Positions 27,088-35,775 of a stretch of DNA of 64,000 nt are shown one piece after another. Position 1 is the stretch's first letter, and every line of letters starts with the position of its first letter. The stretch lies in assembly GCA_050181835.1 (NCBI GenBank), contig JBFXCU010000008.1, forward strand, positions 1 through 64,000. The letters are read 5' to 3'. Below the pieces are notes generated by a model. It saw only the letters and a program-made list of their open reading frames with translations, was not told the DNA's origin and ran no database searches. The position numbers were made by a program, and so were the translations under genes. Origin of the DNA: CAILZL01 sp050181835 (GTDB taxonomy: Bacteria > Pseudomonadota > Gammaproteobacteria > Steroidobacterales > Steroidobacteraceae).

Positions 27088-27426
27088 ATGAGCAATATGA
27101 GTGTTGATTCTGTGTTGTCACAGATCAGGGCGCTGTCGGCACAGGTGAAGCCAGTAGCCAGTCCGCGTATCGACGCTGGCGCAGCTGGGGCTACGGTAGA
27201 AAAGTCTGGTTTTTCCAGCGTACTGACGCAGACCCTTAATCAGGTTAATCAAACTCAACAAAATGCCAGCAATATGGCGACCAAATTTGAACGCGGTGTA
27301 CCCGGTGTGGAACTGTCTGATGTGATGTTGGAGATGCAGAAAGCCAGTGTGTCTTTCCGTGGAGTCACTGAGGTGCGCAACCGTATGGTCAGTGCCTATC
27401 AGGAAATCATGAATATGCAGATTTAG
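27088..27426 (+). CDS. fliE: Flagellar hook-basal body complex protein FliE
   Basis: MS-ring/rod junction protein, 112 residues. The C-terminal half carries the signature: VPGVELSDVMLEMQKASVSF and EVRNRMVSAYQEIMNMQI. GAGGGAA precedes the ATG. It begins only 16 bases after the flrC-like gene, so it is probably transcribed with it from the sigma-54 promoter at 25893. Confidence 0.96.
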   Translation: MSNMSVDSVLSQIRALSAQVKPVASPRIDAGAAGATVEKSGFSSVLTQTLNQVNQTQQNASNMATKFERGVPGVELSDVMLEMQKASVSFRGVTEVRNRMVSAYQEIMNMQI

Positions 27427-27500
27427 CTGCTTGTTACAGATTGGTAAACCGATCGACAAGCATTGATTAGTAATTTGATGACAGGCAAGAGTTAATAACG

Positions 27501-29114
27501 ATGAGTGCAGAAGCGAGTTCTTTGCCAATGATGGTCAGCAATAATGCCGGACTACGTCCGTTACTGATGCTGGTTGGTGTGGCGGCTGCGGTAGCCGCTG
27601 GGGTTGGTGTGGTGTTATGGTCGAAAGAACCCGATTACAGTATGTTGCTGACTAAGGTCAGCAACAGTGAGATTGCCACTGTTGTCCAGTCGCTTGAATC
27701 GGCGGGAATCCCTTATAAAGCTGATACCGGTTCTGGATCGGTGAGTGTCCCGGCGGCGCAACTAAGTGAAGCACGCTTGAAGTTGGCGGGCGAAGGTTTG
27801 CCCGGTGATGGTGGCTTTGCGGCGCTAACCAAGGACACTGGCTTCGGTACCAGTCAGTTAATGGAAACTACCAAGTATCACTACGCATTGGAGCTGGAGT
27901 TGGCAAAAACCATTTCCAGCTTGCAGTCAGTGAGTGCGGCGCGGGTACATCTGGCCATTCCCGATCAATCTGCGTTCGTTCGCGATAAGCGCAAGACTAG
28001 CGCCTCGGTATTTGTGCAGCTCAAGTCGGGTCGACGCTTGGAGTCGGAGCAAGTGACAGCGGTTATCAATTTGATTGCGTCCAGTGTCCCAGGTATGGAC
28101 TCCACCGATGTCACTGTGATTGATCAACAAGGTCGATTGCTGTCTTCACCGCAGGGTGATGATGATTTTTCACGACGTGATAAACAGTATGAGTTTGCAC
28201 ATCGACTTGAAGAAACTTATGCGCAACGTATTGAGCAATTGCTGTCGCCGTTGGTAGGGAATGACAATGTACGTGCTCAGGTGGTTGCTGATGTGGAGTT
28301 GTCAGTCACCGAAGAAACTCGCGAGCAATACAATCCGCAGAGTCAAGTGGTACGTAGTGAGCAGATTTCGGAGCAATCCGCTGGCAAGAGTACTGAAGCG
28401 CAGGGCGTGCCGGGCGCATTGAGTAATCAGCCGCCTGCGGCAGGTACTGTGGAGCCGCCTAATGTGGCTACCAATCAAATTGATGGCGTGGCTGAGATGA
28501 GTGCTGCGGAATTGGGCCCCATTGCCAAAGAAAGTACCCGTAATTACGAAATAGATCGCACGCTGGCTTACACCAAACAATTACCCGGTCAGCTTAAGCG
28601 GCTGACGGTGGCGGTGTTGGTTGACAACCTGAAGTCTACCGATGCTGAAGGAAAAGTAACGACTACTCCGTTGACGTCGGAGCAACTCGATAACATGACC
28701 CGCTTGGTCAAGGATGCAGTGGGTTTTGATGAAAGGCGTGGTGATAGCGTCAATGTTATCAATTCTGCTTTCCGGCCTATCGAGGTACAGCAGCCAGGAG
28801 AATTGCAAAGCGTACCTATCTGGGAGCGATCATGGGTACGTGATGCCGCCAAACTGTTGTCCGGACTGATCGTGCTGTTGGTGCTTATTTTGGTGGTTAT
28901 CAAGCCGCTGATTCGCAACTTGATGGCGTCACCTGCCATGGTAGCGCTGGCACCGGGTGTGAGTCAGCCATCTGTGGCTAACCCACAAGTTGGCACTGCG
29001 CCGGTACAACCGAAGGGATATGAGCAGCAAATCGCTGATGCACGTTCGTTGGTGAATCAAGATCCAGCGCGAGTGGCACAAGTTGTAAAGACTTGGGTGT
29101 CTGATAATGAATAA
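27501..29114 (+). CDS. fliF: Flagellar MS-ring protein FliF
   Basis: Inner-membrane ring protein of 537 residues. Two membrane helices bracket the periplasmic part: residues about 18-36 and about 447-467 (AAKLLSGLIVLLVLILVVIK). Conserved blocks include YKADTGSGSVSVPAAQLSEA, ALELELAKTISSLQSVSAAR and VHLAIPDQSAFVRDKRKTSA. The cytoplasmic C-terminus, which binds FliG, ends with DARSLVNQDPARVAQVVKTW. Its stop overlaps the fliG start by eight bases. Confidence 0.97.
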   Translation: MSAEASSLPMMVSNNAGLRPLLMLVGVAAAVAAGVGVVLWSKEPDYSMLLTKVSNSEIATVVQSLESAGIPYKADTGSGSVSVPAAQLSEARLKLAGEGLPGDGGFAALTKDTGFGTSQLMETTKYHYALELELAKTISSLQSVSAARVHLAIPDQSAFVRDKRKTSASVFVQLKSGRRLESEQVTAVINLIASSVPGMDSTDVTVIDQQGRLLSSPQGDDDFSRRDKQYEFAHRLEETYAQRIEQLLSPLVGNDNVRAQVVADVELSVTEETREQYNPQSQVVRSEQISEQSAGKSTEAQGVPGALSNQPPAAGTVEPPNVATNQIDGVAEMSAAELGPIAKESTRNYEIDRTLAYTKQLPGQLKRLTVAVLVDNLKSTDAEGKVTTTPLTSEQLDNMTRLVKDAVGFDERRGDSVNVINSAFRPIEVQQPGELQSVPIWERSWVRDAAKLLSGLIVLLVLILVVIKPLIRNLMASPAMVALAPGVSQPSVANPQVGTAPVQPKGYEQQIADARSLVNQDPARVAQVVKTWVSDNE

Positions 29115-30129
29115 GGCACAGTCAGGACAAAAGCGTAATGGTGCCGAGCGAGCAGCCATTCTACTAATGAGCTTGGGTGAGGCCGAAGCTGCACAGGTGC
29201 TCAAACACATGGGTGCCAAGGCGGTGCAGAAAATTGGTAGTGCGATGGCGCAGATGGAGAATATCTCGCGCGATGAGGTCAGCATGGTCATTGGCGGCTT
29301 TACCGAGGAGCTGGAAAATCAGACTTCATTGGGCATTGGTAATGATGATTATATTCGTAAGGTTCTAGTCGGAGCATTGGGTGATGACAAGGCGTCCGCT
29401 GTCGTTGACCGTATATTATTGGGCCGAAATACCAAAGGTCTTGAGTCACTGAAATGGATGGAGCCGCGTGGCATAGCGGAAATGGTTCGTCTTGAGCATC
29501 CGCAAATTATCGCCATTGTACTTGCGTATCTGGACTCGGATCAGTCGGCAGCAGTGTTGTCATTACTGCCGGACAGCATGCGGCCTGATGTGGTGATGCG
29601 TATCGCTACTATGGATGGTATTCAACCGGCGGCATTAAATGAATTGGATGAAGTGTTGGAAAAGCACTTTGCCGGTAATACATCTACCGGTAAAACCTCA
29701 GCATTAGGTGGCGCCAAGGTGGCGGCCAACATCCTTAACTTCATTGAGGCTGTTAAGCAATCTGCAGTGATCGATATCATAAATAAAATCGATGAGAACT
29801 TGGGAGAGAAAATTCAAGGCTTGATGTTTGTCTTTGATAACTTGATAGATGTTGATGATCGCGGCATGCAGGAATTACTGCGTAGTGTGCCTTCTGACAA
29901 ATTGTTACTGGCGCTAAAAGGTGCTGGGCCAGAATTGCAGGAGAAGATTTTCAGCAACATGTCACAGCGTGCAGCAGAAACCTTGCGCGAAGATCTGGAG
30001 TCAAAAGGCCCGGTGAAACTCAGCGAAGTGGAAGCAGCGCAGAAAGAAATTATTACTGCAGCACGCAAGCTGGCGGATGCTGGCACCATCTCCTTGGGTG
30101 GCGGCAGTGGTGGCGATCAATATGTGTAA
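29107..30129 (+). CDS. fliG: Flagellar motor switch protein FliG
   Basis: Rotor protein that couples stator force to the MS ring; 340 residues. Recognisable parts: GAERAAILLMSLGEAEAAQV at the N-terminus, EHPQIIAIVLAYLDSDQSAA (with the EHPQ motif) in the middle domain, and MFVFDNLIDVDDRGMQELLR in the torque-generating C-terminal domain with its charged residues. Overlaps the end of fliF. Confidence 0.98.
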   Translation: MNKAQSGQKRNGAERAAILLMSLGEAEAAQVLKHMGAKAVQKIGSAMAQMENISRDEVSMVIGGFTEELENQTSLGIGNDDYIRKVLVGALGDDKASAVVDRILLGRNTKGLESLKWMEPRGIAEMVRLEHPQIIAIVLAYLDSDQSAAVLSLLPDSMRPDVVMRIATMDGIQPAALNELDEVLEKHFAGNTSTGKTSALGGAKVAANILNFIEAVKQSAVIDIINKIDENLGEKIQGLMFVFDNLIDVDDRGMQELLRSVPSDKLLLALKGAGPELQEKIFSNMSQRAAETLREDLESKGPVKLSEVEAAQKEIITAARKLADAGTISLGGGSGGDQYV

Positions 30130-30150
30130 CGCCATGAGTGAGTTGCGGCT

Positions 30151-30858
30151 ATGAACACCGCTGGAAAGCCATTGTCTGTATTGTTAGCGGATGATATTCA
30201 GGCCATGAGCGCTGCGGCGTGGATGCCTCCTGTGGTGGATGGGCCGCGTCCAGGGCGTCGTCAGCGTCCCACGCTGGGTGAACTGGAAGAGGTTGAAAAG
30301 ATCGCCTGGGATGAGGCGTATGCCAAAGGCCATGCGGCTGGACTTGCAAATGGCGAAAAAGAAATACAGCAACGGATTAATACATTAGAACAACGCAGTA
30401 AGCAGTTTGATGCGGTACTCAACGCGTTCGTTGAGCCGGTGAAGCAACTGGACGAAGAAATTGAATCGCAACTAGTATCGCTGGCCATTGCGATTGCTCG
30501 ACACCTTGTCAGACGTGAGTTGCGTACCGATCCCAGTCAGATTATTGCAGTGGTTCGTGAAGCCGTCGGTTTGCTGCCGTTGGCACAGCGTAATGTACGC
30601 GTGCATCTGCATCCGCAGGACGCGACGTTGGTGCGTGAACTGTTGGCACAGCCACAATATGAAACAGCATGGACCGTAGTTGAAGATCCAGTGATGACAC
30701 GTGGTGGTTGTCGGGTTAGCACTGATGTGTCGCAGGTTGATGCGCGTCTTGAGACAAGATTGGCTGTCGTGTTAAAGCATTTGCTCAGCGATGACCGGCG
30801 CGATAGACGTAATGAGCTGTCTGACGACGGCGAAGAGGATGCTGGAGTGCCATCATGA
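30151..30858 (+). CDS. fliH: Flagellar assembly protein FliH
   Basis: Regulator and linker of the FliI ATPase in the export apparatus, 235 residues. The N-terminal part is variable; GHAAGLANGEKEIQQRINTL holds the alanine/glycine-spaced helix, and the C-terminal domain contains LVSLAIAIARHLVRRELRTD and VRVHLHPQDATLVRELLAQP, then TRGGCRVSTDVSQVDARLET. Overlaps fliI by four bases. Confidence 0.94.
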   Translation: MNTAGKPLSVLLADDIQAMSAAAWMPPVVDGPRPGRRQRPTLGELEEVEKIAWDEAYAKGHAAGLANGEKEIQQRINTLEQRSKQFDAVLNAFVEPVKQLDEEIESQLVSLAIAIARHLVRRELRTDPSQIIAVVREAVGLLPLAQRNVRVHLHPQDATLVRELLAQPQYETAWTVVEDPVMTRGGCRVSTDVSQVDARLETRLAVVLKHLLSDDRRDRRNELSDDGEEDAGVPS

Positions 30859-32201
30859 TTCAACCGCAAGCACAGCGTAGCCATATCTGGTCAGCACATC
30901 TTGCAGAGCAAGTAAAGAATGTCGAAACTATTCCTGCGCCAGTAGTCGAAGGCTGCCTCACGCGCATGGTGGGCTTGACGTTGGAAGCGGTGGGTTGTCA
31001 GGCAGGGATTGGTGACCGATGCGATATCCTGGCTGGTGATGGTGCGCGTGCCGAAGCCGAAGTGGTCGGCTTTGCAGGCGATAGACTGTTTTTGATGCCT
31101 ACTGGTGACATTCATGGTGTCAAGCCGAATGCGCGAGTCATACCGACGCAACGATCTGGTGCGGTGGCAGTAGGTCAGGAATTGCTTGGCCGTATCATTG
31201 ATGGTACCGGTGCGCCACTGGATGGTCAGGGTCCGATTAAGTGTCGGGGCCGTACCAAACTCACTGGCACGTCAATCAATCCTTTATTGCGACAACCAAT
31301 TGACCAACCATTGGATGTTGGCGTGCGTGCCATCAACTCTTTACTCACCGTTGGCAAAGGGCAGCGCATAGGCTTGTTTGCCGGTAGCGGCGTCGGCAAA
31401 AGCGTGTTGTTAGGCATGATGGCCCGCTACACCAGTGCTGATGTGATTGTTGTCGGATTAATTGGTGAGCGCGGTCGTGAAGTTAAGGAATTTGTTGAGC
31501 GCATTCTTGGCCCACAAGATCGTCGGCGCGCAGTAGTCGTCGCTACTCCGGCTGACCAACCGCCATTGATGCGTCTACATGGCGCATGGTTATCAACCGC
31601 GATTGCCGAGTACTTTCGCGATCAAGGAAAGAGTGTCTTGCTTATCATGGATTCATTGACTCGCTTTGCACAGGCACAGCGAGAGATCGGCTTGGCTATC
31701 GGTGAAGCACCTGCTACCAAGGGCTATCCACCATCGGTGTTTGCCATGTTGCCGCAGCTAGTTGAACGAGCTGGTAATGGCGCGCAGGGCAAAGGGTCGA
31801 TTACTGCCTTCTATACAGTATTGACAGAAGGTGACGATCAACAAGATCCAATTGCTGACTCAGCTCGCGCGATTCTTGATGGTCATATCGTCTTGTCACG
31901 ACGTATTGCTGAGTCTGGTCATTATCCAGCAATTGATGTGGAGGCCTCGATAAGCCGTGTTATGCACGAAATAATTCCAGAGTCACATCGCGAAGCCGCA
32001 CGTAAGTTCCGGCAGCACCTGTCAGCCTATCAACAGAATCGTGACTTGATTTCCATTGGCGCCTATCAGCGTGGCAGTGATTCGCGTGTCGATGCGGCAT
32101 TGGCTCTCTGGCCTAGTATGCAGAAATTCATGCAGCAGGACTTGCAAGAAAAGGTGAGCTTTGCCAGCAGCGTTACCGCCTTAGATGATTTGCTTAAGTA
32201 G
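30855..32201 (+). CDS. fliI: Flagellum-specific export ATPase FliI
   Basis: F1-beta-like ATPase of the flagellar export gate, 448 residues. Walker A region is GLFAGSGVGKSVLLGMMARY, Walker B is LLIMDSLTRFAQAQREIGLA, and the catalytic-region motif GEPATK-like segment is IGEAPATKGYPPSVFAMLPQ. ATG overlaps the fliH stop. The N-terminal 20 residues are expected to bind FliH. Confidence 0.98.
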   Translation: MIQPQAQRSHIWSAHLAEQVKNVETIPAPVVEGCLTRMVGLTLEAVGCQAGIGDRCDILAGDGARAEAEVVGFAGDRLFLMPTGDIHGVKPNARVIPTQRSGAVAVGQELLGRIIDGTGAPLDGQGPIKCRGRTKLTGTSINPLLRQPIDQPLDVGVRAINSLLTVGKGQRIGLFAGSGVGKSVLLGMMARYTSADVIVVGLIGERGREVKEFVERILGPQDRRRAVVVATPADQPPLMRLHGAWLSTAIAEYFRDQGKSVLLIMDSLTRFAQAQREIGLAIGEAPATKGYPPSVFAMLPQLVERAGNGAQGKGSITAFYTVLTEGDDQQDPIADSARAILDGHIVLSRRIAESGHYPAIDVEASISRVMHEIIPESHREAARKFRQHLSAYQQNRDLISIGAYQRGSDSRVDAALALWPSMQKFMQQDLQEKVSFASSVTALDDLLK

Positions 32202-32246
32202 GAGTTAAAAAATGATTCGACAACATGTACCGGGTAGAAAATAAAA

Positions 32247-32693
32247 ATGAAGCGTGCTGATCGGCTGGTGCCGGTACAAAAAGTAGTGGATGACACAGAG
32301 CGACGCATGGCAGAGCACTTTGCTTCAGCAGAGCGCTTGTTGATGAGTAGTGAGCAGAAGCTGGTTGAGTTGACTTCGTATAGAGATGATTACACGCAGG
32401 GCTTTGCGCGTCGTGCTAGTGGTGGTATCGGTGCGCGCGATTTGGTGGACTACCAGGCGTTCATGACGCGCCTGAATGACGCAATAGCTCAGCAGGACAA
32501 ACTTGTTTGTCTTGCTCGTGGTGAAGCGGAGGCGCAACGCAAGCACTGGCAGGAAGCAGCACAGCGTGCGAAGGCAATAGCTACAGTGATTGAAAATTGG
32601 CAGCAAGAAGAGCGGCGCGTACTTGGACAGCGTGAGCAGCGTGAAACGGACGAGCGCGCGCAGCGTCGTCGAGTGACATCGCAACGGCAATAA
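32247..32693 (+). CDS. fliJ: Flagellar export protein FliJ
   Basis: Coiled-coil stalk protein of the export ATPase, 148 residues. Nearly all helical and rich in E, Q, R and A; the central RDDYTQGFARRASGGIGARD and LVDYQAFMTRLNDAIAQQDK segments match FliJ. It follows fliI after 45 bases; no strong ribosome binding site is seen before the ATG. Confidence 0.92.
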   Translation: MKRADRLVPVQKVVDDTERRMAEHFASAERLLMSSEQKLVELTSYRDDYTQGFARRASGGIGARDLVDYQAFMTRLNDAIAQQDKLVCLARGEAEAQRKHWQEAAQRAKAIATVIENWQQEERRVLGQREQRETDERAQRRRVTSQRQ

Positions 32694-32767
32694 GGGTAAT
32701 GGCATCTGGTTTGTATTGTTGGTAGCGGTGACAAGATTGAATACTGGCTTCAGTAGAGGTGAGTGAA

Positions 32768-34012
32768 ATGGGTATGCAAGGATTGGGTCGTGGTTCTGAA
32801 GTCATGCACGGAAATGTCGTGGCGGCTCATAACAAGGCAGGTGTGGTAGGTGGTAGCGCTGCTGCGGATGGCGTGTTTTCAGCAGTATTTGGGGGCATGG
32901 TGAATGCTGATGACGAACCGTCGATTAATAATGCCGCGCCGGGTGATCTTGGTGAGGAGATGTTGGCAAGTATGGGAGCGGCTGATGATACTGACGATAG
33001 TGAGTCAGTTCAGCCTGATGTGGCAGCGGAAATGTTGGCTATGCTTGGTAATGCACCGATCCCGGCGCGACAGGTTTCTTTGCCGACAATCACTGCTACG
33101 CCAGACAAAGGCCTCGCCGCCAGTGATGTTAGTACAACGGCCACTAGTGAGTTGACCGGTTCCGCTGGCATCGAGGCGATGACTGTTACAGTGGCGACGG
33201 TGCCTGATAAAAACATTTTTATTAACAACGCAGATATTGCTACTGCTGGCAAGCTGGCGAGTGCTCTGGTGAGCTCGACCAGTAATAAAAAATCTGATTT
33301 TTCAGCATTGCTTGCAAGTGATGTGGGCGAAGTAGAAGCTGTTGTTCCAAAAGATGCAGTTTCAGAGGTTGTGACGCCAGAGGCCGTGAAAGCATTGGTG
33401 GCTGATGCGTCACCTGTGATTGCTATGTTGAATGCCAAGATAGATGCTGATACGTGGCAAGGTCATACTGCAAAACATAGCGATGAATATGCCGCATTGA
33501 ATTTTCTGGATACAACTGCGTTGCAAGCGCCTGATTCCAGGCTGAGCAATGATGTGGCCTCGCTACAGCAATTACCACGTTATGAATTACAGTCTCATGT
33601 GGGTAGTCAGCACTGGGCAACCGAATTGGGTAACAAGTTAATGTTACTCGCCGGTAAAGAATCGCAATCTGCCACGCTATACCTGACACCAGCTGATTTG
33701 GGTCCGGTGCAGGTGCGGATTGATACAGACAAAGGTCAGGATAAAGTTAGCGTCTGGTTTACTGCAGAACATGTTGACACTCGTACGGCATTAGAACAGT
33801 CATTGCCGCGATTGCGTGAGTTGTTTGCAGCGCAAGGCATGTCGCTCACGGATGCGGGCGTGTTTGGTAGACGTTCTGGGCAACAACCTGCCAGTTCTGG
33901 ATCAAAATCAAACTGGTCAGAAGCCGGGGTGGATTTCATGGGTGACGATGGTCGCAATAATATGGTGACAGCACTCAATGTTCGGCTCGGTATGCTCGAC
34001 GCATACGCCTGA
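32768..34012 (+). CDS. fliK: Flagellar hook-length control protein FliK
   Basis: Molecular ruler that sets hook length and switches export specificity through FlhB; 414 residues. The first 270 residues are low in complexity (A, T, S, V, D). The C-terminal FliK domain has SATLYLTPADLGPVQVRIDT and VWFTAEHVDTRTALEQSLPR followed by LRELFAAQGMSLTDAGVF. The ATG at 32768 is chosen because AGAGG (32755-32759) is eight bases upstream; a GTG at 32759 overlaps that site. Last gene of the fliE operon. Confidence 0.94.
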   Translation: MGMQGLGRGSEVMHGNVVAAHNKAGVVGGSAAADGVFSAVFGGMVNADDEPSINNAAPGDLGEEMLASMGAADDTDDSESVQPDVAAEMLAMLGNAPIPARQVSLPTITATPDKGLAASDVSTTATSELTGSAGIEAMTVTVATVPDKNIFINNADIATAGKLASALVSSTSNKKSDFSALLASDVGEVEAVVPKDAVSEVVTPEAVKALVADASPVIAMLNAKIDADTWQGHTAKHSDEYAALNFLDTTALQAPDSRLSNDVASLQQLPRYELQSHVGSQHWATELGNKLMLLAGKESQSATLYLTPADLGPVQVRIDTDKGQDKVSVWFTAEHVDTRTALEQSLPRLRELFAAQGMSLTDAGVFGRRSGQQPASSGSKSNWSEAGVDFMGDDGRNNMVTALNVRLGMLDAYA

Positions 34013-34189
34013 ATTGCTTGAGCTTTTGCTGTTCATACTGTTCATTTGGAGAGTTCTATGCCCCTGTCTTTAAAGGTGGGGCTTGCGTGGTGTGTATGTC
34101 AGTAAATCAAAGTGGGCGTAACCACGTTACGGTACGGAAGACAGTTGAATCATGGCCCGGATAGCTAGGCTGGAATAGTTACACTGAAT
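34013..34189. other. Convergent gap between fliK and the efflux operon
   Basis: Contains GCCCC/GGGGC (34060-34064 and 34078-34082) and CGTAAC-CAC-GTTACG (34117-34131), a perfect short inverted repeat. Neither is followed by a T-run on either strand, so I do not call a terminator. Confidence 0.45.
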
Positions 34190-35467
34190 CTATTTCGCCT
34201 CCAAATGCTGATGATCATGTTCCGGCGTCCACAATTGATGCGCATCTATCAATAATCGCGACTGTGCCTGCAGCGCATCCAATTGTGCTTTTTTCAATGC
34301 TAGCTTGCTATCCAGTGCCTGTCGCTGCGCGGTTTGTGTGGCCGTGAAGCTGAACTCACCCAGTTGGTAGCCGCGCGCGATTGCTGCCGCGCTTTGTTGG
34401 GTTTGTCTGTCTATATCAGACAGAAGTTGCCATTGATTAGTCAGTGAATGGACGTCAAGAATATCGCTGCGAGCATCATGCTCAACTTTCATACGGATTT
34501 GCGTTGCTATATTTTTCATGCGAGCCGCATCGGCCAATGCCTGCTTGTAGGTGTTCTGTCTTGCTGCGCCCGGCAAGGGCATTGATAAGGTGAGGCCGTA
34601 AACATTTTCTTCACCACCGCGTTCGCGGCCTACGTGTAGCCCGATAGTAGGATCGGCAATGCGATCACGCTGTGCGTGATCTGCAGTCAGCTTGGCGAGA
34701 GATGCTTCGGCTTCAGCGAGTGCAATTTCATGATTATTTTCTACTATTCGCTGAATCCATGTTGCATCAGATTCTGTAAGGTCGATTGGCAGATCGATGG
34801 TTTTTGGCATGACGCTTCTAAGTGCAGGAAAGTCACGTTGCAACTGCGACTCCTGCAAAGCCATATTCTGGCGCGCGAGCGCCAAGTTGGCTATAGCACG
34901 ATCAACTTCGATCTGTGCCAGTTGTTTTTCTATGCGTGGTGCGTCACCAGCTTGAATGCGTTTTTGCGTGGCGTCTAGCTGCGCCTGAAACAAGGGTAGT
35001 TGCTGCTCCAATACCTGCACCTCGGTGGCGCTATGTAGCCAATTAAACCATGAAGATAGTAACGTGCGTCCCGCTTCATGCCATGCATCTTCAAAAAAGT
35101 AGTCTGCAATTTCTTCAGTGACATTGCTACGTGACCTGTCGATGCCTGCCTTGCCGTACCATCGCCACGAGCGTGACAAGCCAAATTCCTGTTCTTGAAA
35201 GCGATCAGTAGGATCGACACGACGCTGTTGTGCGGTCGCGCTCAGAATCCACTCATACTTACTATTCCGGTATTGATCCGCCTGCACAATGAGGTATTGC
35301 TGCTGTTCACGAGCTACAGCTATCTGTGGCGAAGTTGCTAGAGCGGTGTACGCTGCTGCGGTATCCGGTAACATTTGCAGGTGGGAGGGTTCCTGCGCGC
35401 GCGCTGCCGCTATGAGTAGTGTCAACAGAAGTATTGTTGTGCGATTGATGAGCTTTATAGTGTTCAT
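34190..35467 (-). CDS. czcC: Outer-membrane efflux protein, CzcC-like
   Basis: TolC-type outer-membrane channel of an RND metal exporter, 425 residues with a signal peptide (LLLTLLIAAARAQE). The helical repeats with QQLPLFQAQLDATQKRIQAG, APRIEKQLAQIEVDRAIANL and LTLSMPLPGAARQNTYKQAL are typical of the CzcC group, including the L-S-x-P-L-P motif. The ATG at 35467 overlaps the stop of the DUF3240 gene by four bases, so it is the last gene of the czcB-czcA-DUF3240-czcC operon. Confidence 0.88.
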   Translation of the reverse strand: MNTIKLINRTTILLLTLLIAAARAQEPSHLQMLPDTAAAYTALATSPQIAVAREQQQYLIVQADQYRNSKYEWILSATAQQRRVDPTDRFQEQEFGLSRSWRWYGKAGIDRSRSNVTEEIADYFFEDAWHEAGRTLLSSWFNWLHSATEVQVLEQQLPLFQAQLDATQKRIQAGDAPRIEKQLAQIEVDRAIANLALARQNMALQESQLQRDFPALRSVMPKTIDLPIDLTESDATWIQRIVENNHEIALAEAEASLAKLTADHAQRDRIADPTIGLHVGRERGGEENVYGLTLSMPLPGAARQNTYKQALADAARMKNIATQIRMKVEHDARSDILDVHSLTNQWQLLSDIDRQTQQSAAAIARGYQLGEFSFTATQTAQRQALDSKLALKKAQLDALQAQSRLLIDAHQLWTPEHDHQHLEAK

Positions 35468-35775
35468 GTCAGAGTTCCGAAGCCGTCGACAGTGCTTGTC
35501 CACCAAGAAACTTCATCACTGGGGAAGCTGTTATTAAGCAGCTCTATCAGTGATCCAAGCTGCACCCTTTGTAGTAGCAAAGTAATAACTGTCCGCTGCG
35601 CCCGGCCGCGTACTTTTTCCAGCGTAGAGCGAAGAGTCGACCCGATACCAAAACCCTCACCGTGAAATAGCGTAAAGCCGGTTACCCATTCTGGGTGGGC
35701 CAACAACAAATCGAGCACTTCCTCTTCAAGAGCCGTAGGTATTGCTAGCGTCAGTTGACAGTCATAGTTATTCAT
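35464..35775 (-). CDS. DUF3240 family protein of the efflux operon
   Basis: Cytoplasmic protein of 103 residues between czcA and czcC, overlapping both by four bases. It starts with a ferredoxin-like/PII-like strand pattern (DCQLTLAIPTALEEEVLDLL) and has HPEWVTGFTLFHGEGFG, which matches my recollection of DUF3240 proteins from metal RND operons in betaproteobacteria. No signal peptide. Its role is unknown; a metal-sensing or regulatory role for the pump is an inference from the tight coupling. Confidence 0.75.
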   Translation of the reverse strand: MNNYDCQLTLAIPTALEEEVLDLLLAHPEWVTGFTLFHGEGFGIGSTLRSTLEKVRGRAQRTVITLLLQRVQLGSLIELLNNSFPSDEVSWWTSTVDGFGTLT

